Origin: Tritrichomonas musculus
Taxonomy: Eukaryota; Parabasalia; Tritrichomonadida; Tritrichomonadidae
Direction of reading: 5' to 3'
Assembly (NCBI GenBank): GCA_039105265.1
Contig: JAPFFF010000034.1
Span: 1,364,001 to 1,428,000, forward strand
DNA length: 64,000 bases
Part shown: positions 9,560-19,900 of the stretch, in pieces
How positions within the stretch are numbered: position 1 is the stretch's first letter
How the letters are laid out: each line of letters begins with the position of its first letter
Notes under the pieces: generated by a model
What the model was told of the DNA's origin: nothing
What the model saw: the letters and a program-made list of their open reading frames with translations, nothing else
The model's database searches: none
Position numbers and translations under genes: made by a program

Positions 9560-9979
9560 AAATATGAATACATTTGTTAACTGTACTTATACGAATAATA
9601 ACGAACATTTATATATATATATTTATGGTCAATTAAATCTCTATAAAATACATTTCATTTTTAATCCATTATTCATCATTTGAAAATTTAAATTGGAAAC
9701 ATACGGTGATGTTAACAAATATCCATTCAAAAAAATTTGTAAAATATTCAAAAAAAATTATCATTTTAAAATCTAAATTTATTAATTTGCACAAGTTTTT
9801 TTCATAAAATACCAAAATAAATTTCTATTTTGGTTTTAACCGTCTGTGATAATAGTAATAAATCATTGGATAATTTTGATATTCAGTTTTTAATTTTAAA
9901 TAATGATGTAATTACTAGTTGGAAAGTTTCATTCAAAATATTGAATATTTAACACAAAAAATTCAATAAAGATTTTATA
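9560..9979. other. AT-rich intergenic DNA
   Basis: No gene or repeat is recognised between the MITE and the tail-anchored protein gene. Confidence 0.45.
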
Positions 9980-9984
9980 TCATA
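9980..9984 (+). promoter_or_regulatory. Initiator (Inr) of the second tail-anchored gene
   Basis: TCATA matches TCA(+1)Py(T/A). The +1 A at 9982 would leave a leader of 11 nt before the ATG at 9993. Confidence 0.6.
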
Positions 9985-9992
9985 TTTATAGT

Positions 9993-10712
9993 ATGTCTTT
10001 TGATAATGGCCAATTCCAAAATCAAAGAAAAAGAAATTATGTTGAAAGAGCATATGTCAATGCAAGTTCCAATAACAATAGTGACTCTACAAATCATTAT
10101 CAAAATTATAATAATCAGAATAATTCAAGAGCAGATTTTACTCCACCAGTTCCAGAAAGTTTAAGACCATCTTATACACGCACATATATTGCACCTGAAG
10201 AAAGTGAACCTTCTCAATATCCGCCAAGAATACCATCAAATTATAATATTCCTCCAAGGGTTCCACCGAATCCATATAGATATGAATATTATCAGAATGA
10301 TACATCTGACACAACAACTCGTCAGAGAAAAGAACGTGTATATATTAATCCAATCTCAGAAGAACAGTATGAAAGAGAAAAAAGAAAAGGAAAAAAAGCT
10401 GATAGATCTAATATTTCTATTCCAGATAAGAATCAGCCAGATCAATCCTTTTTTACACAATTTTTTAATTTTTTAGAGAATAACTATTCTGCTGGAACAA
10501 ATCCACCAAATACAAGGCCATCATATAATGAAAGACAAAGACAACCATCATATAACACACATCATTCATTTTATAATGACAATGCTAATCGTAATCGCAG
10601 TAATCGATCACCTTCTCCAGGCCCAATACAGAATGGCACCTGCCCTTGTGGTGGATTTGCTTTGTTTAGCATAATAATTATGATTCTCTTAGTTATACTC
10701 GGTTGCCTTTAA
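9993..10712 (+). CDS. Proline/asparagine-rich tail-anchored membrane protein
   Basis: A 239-residue protein, paralogue of the one encoded at 3880-4440. Residues 1-215 are low complexity, rich in Asn, Tyr, Pro and Arg, with NPYRYEYY, RVYINPISEEQYERE and RSNRSPSPGP. A short Cys/Gly patch (TCPCGG) precedes a terminal hydrophobic helix (FALFSIIIMILLVILGCL), giving a cytosol-facing tail-anchored topology. A Lys/Arg-rich stretch (about 110-150) might bind a partner, but no domain is recognised. The start is the first ATG, placed close after an Inr. Function unknown. Confidence 0.8.
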   Translation: MSFDNGQFQNQRKRNYVERAYVNASSNNNSDSTNHYQNYNNQNNSRADFTPPVPESLRPSYTRTYIAPEESEPSQYPPRIPSNYNIPPRVPPNPYRYEYYQNDTSDTTTRQRKERVYINPISEEQYEREKRKGKKADRSNISIPDKNQPDQSFFTQFFNFLENNYSAGTNPPNTRPSYNERQRQPSYNTHHSFYNDNANRNRSNRSPSPGPIQNGTCPCGGFALFSIIIMILLVILGCL

Positions 10713-11880
10713 GAAACTATTATTGAATGAATATTAGCGATTTATAAATAAATATAAATAAAATTTTATATTATTTCCTATTTGAAGATTTTGATATATT
10801 TTCAAAATGATAATACGATACTTCTATTATATCATGCAAGATATTTTATCATAAAGATATTTTATATTTAACTAAGAAAAAGTTAGCATTATTTGAATCA
10901 AATTTAATGTTAAAATCAAATGATAATATCATCATCAACTATTATGTATTCATTAGCCTTTACTTTTTTCACATTACAAATCAATTAACGTAACTTTTTA
11001 ACGTTTATTTTTCTTTAATAAATAAAATTTTCTTTGTGTTTGTAATTAAATTTAATTATAGTGGTCGTTTTAAAATCATTATTATAGTTTTTTTTTGTTA
11101 TTTCGGAACCAAAACTTCTTTCATCAAATAATGTCTCCTGTATTGTTATTCTCAGATAGTTGTATTTTATTAGTAATACTCAGATAATTATTTTTAGATA
11201 CAAATTCTCAGTTTAGTTATTCTCAGATAGCAATTTTCAGATAGTTGAATTTTAATGCAACATTATAGCTACTTCTGATAGAATTATCTTATTTAATACA
11301 TTCAATCCAACCGAATCTTCTGTGATTTTGATAAGTTGAAAAATAAAAAAAAATCAATTGATATTAACTGCTGCTTTTGGTAAGATATTTTCTTTATATT
11401 GGGACTGAATAAGCAAAAGAGACTTTTTGTAAGGACATTCAAATAATTGAAAGAAAATAATTTTTTCTCTCAATTATTTTTATTTTTGAGAGAACTAAAA
11501 AATAATATTAACGTGCTTTCAATAGATCCTTAGCATTTTATTAGATCCAGAGCAAGGTCAATCTAGCATAAATTGACCATAGTTTGATCGTTTTTTACAA
11601 AAAAGAAAACCAAATATGATCAGAAATATTTTTATCAGAAATTTTTTAATTTTCACTATTTTACTAATATCTCCAAATAAAATTGTAAAAATAGTAAAAT
11701 TTAACAAAATTTATAATTTATAATAATAATTTTTATATAATTTATTATTAAATATTTAATAAAATAATTAAATTGAATGAAAAATAACACAAATTAAATT
11801 TTGTGCTCTATTGAAATGGTATGGATCAAATGAAAGCACGTTATTTTTAATCTTTTTATATTTTTACATAATTTTTACCG
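10713..11880. other. AT-rich intergenic DNA
   Basis: No coding signal. Around 11150-11250 there are several imperfect copies of a TTCTCAGATAGTT(G/A) motif, a weak local repeat. Confidence 0.45.
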
Positions 11881-11888
11881 AGGCTACA

Positions 11889-11937
11889 TACCGCCTAGCG
11901 GGCGTCATGCGAAGCCGAGACCCCGCGGCTGGCGGTA
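11889..11937. other. GC-rich imperfect hairpin in an AT-rich region
   Basis: The 60 bases at 11881-11940 are about 67% G+C in otherwise very AT-rich DNA. The arms TACCGCC (11889-11895) and GGCGGTA (11931-11937) are perfectly complementary. A second nested stem can form between GCGGG (11898-11902) and CCCGC (11922-11926), with further GC-rich sequence in the loop. It could be a structured non-coding RNA, part of a small mobile element or a foreign fragment. I do not recognise the family. Confidence 0.6.
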
Positions 11938-12177
11938 AGAATAACCATGAAGCTTTATCTTTAATCTTTATATTTTATAGTTTTTTTAAATCTTAACTTG
12001 AGTCAATTTCATAACTTGTGAATGTTTATTTTAGGGTATGAAATTGAGTTGATTTACTTATAATTATATTATTATTCCTGGCTGTTGCTGAATGATATCA
12101 CTTTACTGAAATATATTGACCTGGCCTTTTCACATCACATTTCACTACTTTGAAATAAATTGGAAAGAAAACTACAA

Positions 12178-15100
12178 ATGAATCATCAATCTGCATCATA
12201 TTCATATCAAAAACTCCAAAAAGATTATGAGTCACTGAAAGATGAAATAATTGATCAAAAAATTCTAAAAATATATTCTGAATTTGAATTTAAATATTTT
12301 AATTTTGCAGAAATGTCTATTGAAGGAATTGAATCCAACAAAGAAGAAATAAAAGAAAAACTTTTTCACTTTTTAAATATCAATCGGTTCATTACTTTTC
12401 AATTATATAATAATAAAGAATATTCCGAGATATGGCAAAATAAAAAAATACCCAATTTTTCTTCAAGACAGTTAAATGCTATTTTTTGCGTTGAAAAAAA
12501 TTGTTTTATTTTTGAATCAATCAATAATGATTTATTAAGATTTCTTCTTCATGAGGTTCACTCAACTCTAATATCTACAAGTTCAAGAAAAATTACCAAA
12601 GAATTACAAATTGGAATTTTTGATCAAACAGTTAATCAAGAAATTGAGCTTTTTTGCCAATATTTTATAAAAGACATTCAAAAAAACGAATTTGTGAATT
12701 ACACAATAAAGCCAATCGCATCATTCTTAATAAGAAGATTTTATCAACCATCTGATTACTTCAAAGATCCTTCATTTTTTATATTTGATCAGCAAATTGA
12801 CCAAAAAGAACAAAAAATCAAAACGAATCTTTTAAATTTGATTCGTTCAACTGATTCAAACGACATAAACAATAATTATCAACTTTTGAGAAAAGAAATA
12901 AAAGAAGAAAGAGAAGAAGAAGGAAATGAAAATAAAAATATTTGTTTTAAAGATGATGATTTTATTAAATTGAGATTAATTTATTCAAATTATGAAACAT
13001 TTTCATCTATTTATTTAGTATTTCATCTTCCTTCTCTTTATGTTTTTGCATTAAAGACAACAAATGAGCCAACTAATCATGAAATTGATTTTTGCTTGAA
13101 ATATTCTCATCGTTGCTTTACTCGTTTCTATGGATTTTGTGTTAAAGATGGAAAAGAAATCGGTTTTGTTTATGAATTTATGAGTAATTCTTCTCTTTCG
13201 AATTTCTATTCAAATAGAAAAGAAAAAGTTGATTTAATTTTCTCAGTGACAGCCATGCTTCGTATTTTACAAGGAATTCATTATCTTCAGTCTAATTCTC
13301 TCATTCATCGTGATTTGAAGCCAGGAAATGTTCTTGTTGATCACGATTTTAATTGCTTTATTTCAGATTTTGAAACAATTCGAAAAATTAATGAAAATGG
13401 ATTTATAAAGCAGGAGATGACAGGAAATATTGGCAGCTTTGTTTATGCATCACCTGAACAACATGAAGAGAATCGTGCTTCTTTTCCAACAGATATATTT
13501 TCTTTTGGTCAAATTGTATATTTTTTGTTTGCAAATAATGCTCCAATTTATCAACCTTATTTAAATGAGTCTTCATTAAATATTGCTAATTTTTCTGATT
13601 TATTTCATGGATGCGTTAAATATGATCCTGAAGAAAGATGGACATTGAGTGATATTGAAAGTCATTTAAAAGATGAACTGTTATTGAAACCTTTTTTTGA
13701 ATCTCTTTTTATTGAAAACAAATCTCTTAAAATTAATGATATAATCCATTATTTCATTGAATGCATTTATTTTTCTCTTCAAATTGAGAAAGGAACAAAT
13801 GTTTTTATTGCTAAAATATTTTATTTCCATTCAACGAACATGAATTACATCAAGAATCAACACAGCGTAAACGATGAATATAAAATCTTAGATAAAGATA
13901 AAATAGGAAATTTCTTTTATTATTTAGGATGTCATTGTGAAAAAGAAGAAGATGAAGAAATACTTTCTATTCTATGTTTCCATTATTATGAATTAGCAGC
14001 CAAATTAAAGAATGTAGATGCAATTTATACATTAGGTTCTATTTATGAAAATGGAAGATTTGGCTTTCAAGACTATAAAAAAGCTGTTGAATATTATGAA
14101 CTAGCAGGAAATGACACAAGAGCACTTTATAGATTAGGAAACATTGATGAAAATGGTCCTTTAGAAAAGAAAGATTACACTCGATTCGTTGGATATTACG
14201 AATCTTTAGCTAAACAAAATGATGTCAAGGCTCTTTATCAATTAGGACAATTTTATGAAAATGACTCCATTGTTAGACGAGATTATGGAAAAGCAATTTA
14301 TTATTTTGAATTGGCAGCAAAACAGAAACATATAAGTTCAATTCATAGATTAGCTACAATTTATGAGGAAGGAATCTATGTTAAAAAAGATATTCCAAGA
14401 TCAATTTATTATTCTGAAATATTAGTGAAAGAAAATGATCTTGACTCTATTTTTAGATTGGCAACATTTTATGAAAGCGGAGAAGGAGTCAAACAAGATT
14501 ATTTAAAAGCTATTGAATATTATGAATTATTAGTGAGACATTTTGATGGTGATGCTGCTTATAAATTAGGATTATTTTATGAAAATGGAAAAGGTGTTGA
14601 AAGAAATTTGGATAAGGCGATTGAATATTATGAAATTGCTGCTCAATATATGAATTCTGATGCTTTTTTAAAATTAGGAAGTTTTCATGAAGAAGGTAAA
14701 AAATATCCACAAAATTATATAAAAGCTATTGAATGTTATGAATCATCTGCTGAATTAGATAATTCTCTTGCTTATCTCAGATTGGCAAATATATTTTACT
14801 ATGGAAAAGGTGTTGATGCTGATATTGATAAAGCCAAATATAATTATAATAAAATAATTGAAATGAATAAGCCAGAATTATATTCATTTAAGGTTTGTCA
14901 TAATGGCAGTTATTACATTGCATGCAACGATCTTGGCCTGATTAATTTAATTGATAATAAGACAGAAGACAAAGAAATTGGAATCAATTTTATTAAAGAA
15001 GCAGCATTTGCTGAATATTCATACGCACAAAATAATTTGGGTTTAATTTATCAATTGTTTCAAAAAGAAATTGAAAATGCCGAGTACTTGTTCGGACGTT

Positions 15101-15918
15101 CATCAAAGCAAAATTTTGCATTGGCAGATTTTAATCTTGCTCATTTATATGAGATAAAGAAAGATGAAGAAAAAGCAATTGAATATTATATTAAAGCATC
15201 ACAGGATGAAGATCAACCTTTGCTCTTTAGAAGCAATGAAATAAAAGATGATGGAATTGAATTGTCGAAAACTTTTGTATGCTGTTTGACTAATTTAATT
15301 CTTACTGATTTTTATTTATCTACTGAACAAACGGCAATAAACTTAGAAAGTGCAAAACAATATTTCATCAGCTCACTATCAAAACTAATCAAACAAACTA
15401 ACAATTCTCATCATTCATTTCAATTTGAGTATATCGAAGTGAAGGATGAAGAAGAAAAAAAGTTTTCGTATATTAGAAAATTCATTTTGTATTTCTCTGA
15501 TTTTCATCTCAGTGATTTTGTTAATGTTGAGGAACTCATAAATTCATATGAAAAGATAAATGAGATTGAATTTCAACAAGAAAATAATGATGAAGAATTT
15601 GTTTGCATAAATAAAATGAAGAACAAAGAAAATATAGCAGATTTCTATGATAAAAATGAAAGTCCTAGCCAACTTGTAGATGAAAATATTGAGTTTGATA
15701 AAATTACTGAGCCATCAATTCTTTTTGATTTGGCTGTCCAAAATAAAAAAAGCAAACATTTGTTTATTCATGAAATTAGACAAATAATTAAAATAATGAA
15801 AACAATATTGTACACACCTCCATATTATATTTTGTTTGGCAGAATGTTTCATCCAAAAGAAAAAAGCACACATTCAAATACAAATCAAACAGATATGAAT
15901 CAATCTTTTTATGATTGA
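12178..15918 (+). CDS. Protein kinase fused to Sel1-like repeats
   Basis: A 1246-residue protein. The first true ATG (12178, MNHQSASYSY) is used; the frame upstream lacks an ATG. Residues 1 to about 265 are a helical region without a named domain. A Ser/Thr kinase domain follows (about 270-515) with a degenerate glycine loop, a FALK lysine, the catalytic loop HRDLKPGNV (377-384) and ASPEQ in place of APE. The DFG motif reads DFE (397-399). About ten Sel1-like repeats cover roughly 605-1012 (A/L-Y-LG-IYENG...DYKKAIEYYELA), and a charged tail ends the protein. Sel1 arrays usually scaffold protein complexes. Kinase-Sel1 fusions are expanded in trichomonads, which is family knowledge. Activity is uncertain because the DFG glycine is replaced. 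It is convergent with the Cys-rich protein gene. Confidence 0.88.
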   Translation: MNHQSASYSYQKLQKDYESLKDEIIDQKILKIYSEFEFKYFNFAEMSIEGIESNKEEIKEKLFHFLNINRFITFQLYNNKEYSEIWQNKKIPNFSSRQLNAIFCVEKNCFIFESINNDLLRFLLHEVHSTLISTSSRKITKELQIGIFDQTVNQEIELFCQYFIKDIQKNEFVNYTIKPIASFLIRRFYQPSDYFKDPSFFIFDQQIDQKEQKIKTNLLNLIRSTDSNDINNNYQLLRKEIKEEREEEGNENKNICFKDDDFIKLRLIYSNYETFSSIYLVFHLPSLYVFALKTTNEPTNHEIDFCLKYSHRCFTRFYGFCVKDGKEIGFVYEFMSNSSLSNFYSNRKEKVDLIFSVTAMLRILQGIHYLQSNSLIHRDLKPGNVLVDHDFNCFISDFETIRKINENGFIKQEMTGNIGSFVYASPEQHEENRASFPTDIFSFGQIVYFLFANNAPIYQPYLNESSLNIANFSDLFHGCVKYDPEERWTLSDIESHLKDELLLKPFFESLFIENKSLKINDIIHYFIECIYFSLQIEKGTNVFIAKIFYFHSTNMNYIKNQHSVNDEYKILDKDKIGNFFYYLGCHCEKEEDEEILSILCFHYYELAAKLKNVDAIYTLGSIYENGRFGFQDYKKAVEYYELAGNDTRALYRLGNIDENGPLEKKDYTRFVGYYESLAKQNDVKALYQLGQFYENDSIVRRDYGKAIYYFELAAKQKHISSIHRLATIYEEGIYVKKDIPRSIYYSEILVKENDLDSIFRLATFYESGEGVKQDYLKAIEYYELLVRHFDGDAAYKLGLFYENGKGVERNLDKAIEYYEIAAQYMNSDAFLKLGSFHEEGKKYPQNYIKAIECYESSAELDNSLAYLRLANIFYYGKGVDADIDKAKYNYNKIIEMNKPELYSFKVCHNGSYYIACNDLGLINLIDNKTEDKEIGINFIKEAAFAEYSYAQNNLGLIYQLFQKEIENAEYLFGRSSKQNFALADFNLAHLYEIKKDEEKAIEYYIKASQDEDQPLLFRSNEIKDDGIELSKTFVCCLTNLILTDFYLSTEQTAINLESAKQYFISSLSKLIKQTNNSHHSFQFEYIEVKDEEEKKFSYIRKFILYFSDFHLSDFVNVEELINSYEKINEIEFQQENNDEEFVCINKMKNKENIADFYDKNESPSQLVDENIEFDKITEPSILFDLAVQNKKSKHLFIHEIRQIIKIMKTILYTPPYYILFGRMFHPKEKSTHSNTNQTDMNQSFYD

Positions 15919-16853
15919 TTTGGCTTTATTGAAGCATGAAAAACATTCGATGAATATTTTTTCTCTTTTCACACTCAATAAAATGATCTATTTATAATGG
16001 CAAACAAAATTTTCATATTACCTCTTACATTGTTCTTCATAATTGACTTTATTTAAATATTAAAATTTTAAAATGAAAAATTATGGTTTAGTATTCAAAA
16101 TGTTTGTGTGAAGTATGCTACCACACCTATTTTTTGGTATTTCAATCATTCAATTTTTAAAAATTTTCTGAGTTATCTCCTTTTCAATTTATTTTGTGAA
16201 AATTCTTTCAATTTTTTTTGAAACAAATTCATTCAATTTTTAGATAATTACAAACTTTTTATATCAAACTGCAGATGAGTAAAAAATCTGATTCAAAAAA
16301 TTCTTTTATTTATTCTCAAGAGATAAGCAATTAAGGGTATTTATGCAACTATATCATTATAATATGAGTAATTTTTTTTTTTTTTTTTTGAAAAACATCA
16401 TAAAATTTGATTTTCATCAATACGACAATATGCTGGTTCTGCTCCTAAACACCCAATTTTGGGGCCTTAAATCAACTTTTAGTTAATTTTGAATTATTCT
16501 TGAAAAGCCCTTTGTGTAAGTCACGATAATCAACGGTATTGTTGTATTGATGATAAATTCATCATTGGCAAATCAATAATTGAACAAAATAATTATGATT
16601 AACTTTTGTTCTGTGCTCGTGATGTCAGTACGGTTATTATTCCCACTTTTTTTGAGCATATTTGTCCTTTTGCGTTTGAATTTTGTATAAATCTTCATAA
16701 TATTAAATGTAAAAGATTCAAAACTCAAAATAATTAGCCATTATGCATTCAATAAAACAACAATCAAATAAGAAAACGAATATGTTATGAATCTTTTGCA
16801 AAAGACATGAAAAGATATTATTAAGTTTCTTATGAATATGTTATAGAACCTTT

Positions 16854-16895
<42 letters not shown>

Positions 16896-16982
16896 GACTG
16901 ATTTTTATTGAAAAAAATTGATTGTTTATTTGGTCATTTTTTAATTATAAAAATTCATGCAAAACCATAAATTTTCATAAAA
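15919..16982. other. Convergent intergenic region with repeats and T/A tracts
   Basis: No gene. It holds a 55-bp segment (16425-16479) with an inverted near-copy at 23631-23690, an interrupted T run near 16372-16389, and a T tract followed directly by an A tract (about 16851-16893) that could form a long T:A hairpin just past the 3' end of the minus-strand gene. Confidence 0.6.
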
Positions 16983-19900
16983 CTAAAGTTCTTTTTGATT
17001 GAAATCAGTGTTGATCTCATCATCAATGCTTGATTGCAAAACTTTATTTTTTCGGGAAACTAATATTATTGACATGACAATTATAAAGCAAGAAATAGCA
17101 ACAATAGTCACACTAATTAATTTCAATTTCTTAATTGTGTGATTATCTCTTTTTCTGAAATCCAATTTTTGTGAATTATTATCAAATGAATTTACAATCA
17201 AACCTAATTTCTTTGAATCCAATGCACTTTTAATATCTGAAAACATACAGTGTTCAACTCTAAGTTTAGATAATTTATCATTAATATTACCCAATTTCAT
17301 TCCATCGATAAAATGAGCACCATTCAAAAGGTTTCCTTTGAAAACACAGTTTTTCACTTTGAATTGAATTTCACGCTTATCTCCTCTAATGTAATACAAT
17401 GATGAAGACGACGAAGACTTGCTTGATTCAAAAATGCAATTTTTAATTGAAAAAGAAGATTCAATTGAATTCATCAGACGCATCAAAGAATCATCGAAAT
17501 TGTTATTTACTTTAATGATGTTTCCAACATTATTTATGAATGAACAATCATTCACTCTTCCATTTATCACATGCATATATATTGCAGAACCACCGAAAAG
17601 AATGCTTCCTGATTCTGATGGTTTTTTATGTGCTTCACATTTTTCAAATTTACATGAAATGATTTTAATTTCATTTTCTTCTTTATCTGAAAAAGCGTAA
17701 ATTCCACCTCCATATTTAGCTTTACATTGTGAAAGAGTCAAATGTTCGAAAACAACTTTTTCTTCAATTTTTTTGTCAATTTTGATGAATATTCCACCGC
17801 CTCCTTTTTCGGTTTCACATTTACTGATTAGGACGTTTTTCATTTGAATTGGGTGATTCACAATTTTCATTGCACCGCCATCATCAATTACTTTTATGTC
17901 ATGGAACTTGCCTGATTCAACTACCAAAGGTGCTGGGTTTTCTACTGATTCATTACTGAAGTCACACTTGATTGTTCCACCACAACTTTGTCCAGGCAAA
18001 ATTCCTTCTCTCTGGCATTTACCATCAACAATTTGGTACCCTTTCTGGCATTCAGTGCATATGTCATTTGAAGTGCATTGAAGACAATTATCGGTGCATG
18101 GTAAACACGATACATATCCATTGAGTGAATTTGTATTCATGTAAAATCCATCTTGGCATATTAAACATTCATCATTTCCTGGTCCTGAACATTTGAGACA
18201 ATTATCAACACCACATGAAAGGCAAATTTCAATTTCTGTTATTGGATCGGTGTATATGAAATAGCCTTTGTCGCACTTTTGACATTGGCAAAGAAAATCG
18301 TAAGCAAGACAGTTATAAATATTGCATTTAACACATTCTTTGTTCATATTCTGACCCATTCCAGGTCCAGTTTCGTTGCATGAATCATAACATTTTCCTT
18401 CATAATAAAATTTGTTCTCTGGACAACTTGTGCAGTTTGTTGAAGAACCATAGCAATCAAGGCATGATGAATCACATTCAACACATTCACCATTTTTAAC
18501 ATAATAATGAGATTTGCATGAAGTACATTTATTATCATTTCCTTCACAATTTTCACATGCTTCCGAACATTTAGTACATTTACCATCTGAATTTAAAAAG
18601 AATTTATCAGTGCATGAAACACAGTCATTTTCTGTTGGACCATCACAAGTCTTACATGATTCATGGCACTTTATGCATTGATTATCTACGAATGAATAGC
18701 CTTCAATGCATCTTGTGCAAACTAATTGACAATTTTCGCCAGTTGATCCATCACAATCTTTATGGCATTCAAGACAATTAGCAGCAGCTTCAGTGCATGG
18801 TGAACATGTTAAATGCGTGCCACTTACTGATTGAGCATAGTATCCTACTGCACAAGTCAAGCAATTTTTATTTGACATTTCATCGCATGTTCCACATGCT
18901 TTATTACAAGGATAGCATGAATCATAGTAAACATCTTTGTAGTAACCGTCAGCACATTCTCTGCAAGTTGATTGATGCTCTCCAATGATGCATTTCTTAC
19001 ATCCTTCAAGAGTACATTTAATGCAACTGTTGTTTACAAGATAGAATCCATCGTGACAAGAAGTACATGTAGTTTGGGTTCTTTCACATGTGAAACAATC
19101 TGGATGACACAATGAATCACAAGATTTGATTCCATCAAACAAATGACCAGCAATGCATGAAGTGCAAATTGAAGCAGAGGAACAAGTTGCACATGGAGAA
19201 TTACATTTAATGCATCTGCCATTTTCTAAATAATAACCGTCGATGCAATCTAAACATGTTAAGGAACCAGTACTTTCTTTTCTACATGATCTACAATTTG
19301 AAGGACAAGATGAACAATTCACATAGTTTCCTTCTCTCGAACTTACATAGAACTTTTCAAGGCATTCAGTGCACTTATTTTTGGCATCATCACATCGTTT
19401 GCAACCTTTTACACAAGCTTCACAGTCTGGCGAAGATATTCCATCATAAAGTCTAAATCCATCATTACATACTGTGCAAATATCATCATCAGTGCATTCT
19501 GAACATGCGAATTCACAAGGTCCACAAATTTCTACATATTCATACAATTCAAGATCATATCGTTCCGTGTGCCAATACCCTTTTGCACACTCATCACAGT
19601 TTGTATCACGAGGCCCATTACATGTTTTACAGGCAGGATCACAGGCAATACATTGCCTTAATTTTCGATCGAAATAAAAGCCAGGATCGCATTCATAACA
19701 ATCGTCTGCTGTTGGTCCTGTACATTCGAAACAAACTTCAGCGCAAGGAGCACAAGAACCGTCCTTCAATGGGAAAAATTCTGGATCACAATCAAGGCAT
19801 CCTGTTTGGTCGCATATAGTACAATTTCCTGGGCATCTTACACATCTTTTTGTTTGATCAAAAACAAAACCAATTGCACATTCTTGGCATGCATTTGATC

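Noticed and set aside
11811-11996. 61-residue frame over the GC-rich hairpin
   Set aside because: Open only because of the GC-rich patch; the protein has no gene-like features. The hairpin itself is reported instead.
12160-12177. Upstream TTG start for the kinase-Sel1 protein
   Set aside because: Not an ATG; the first ATG is at 12178.
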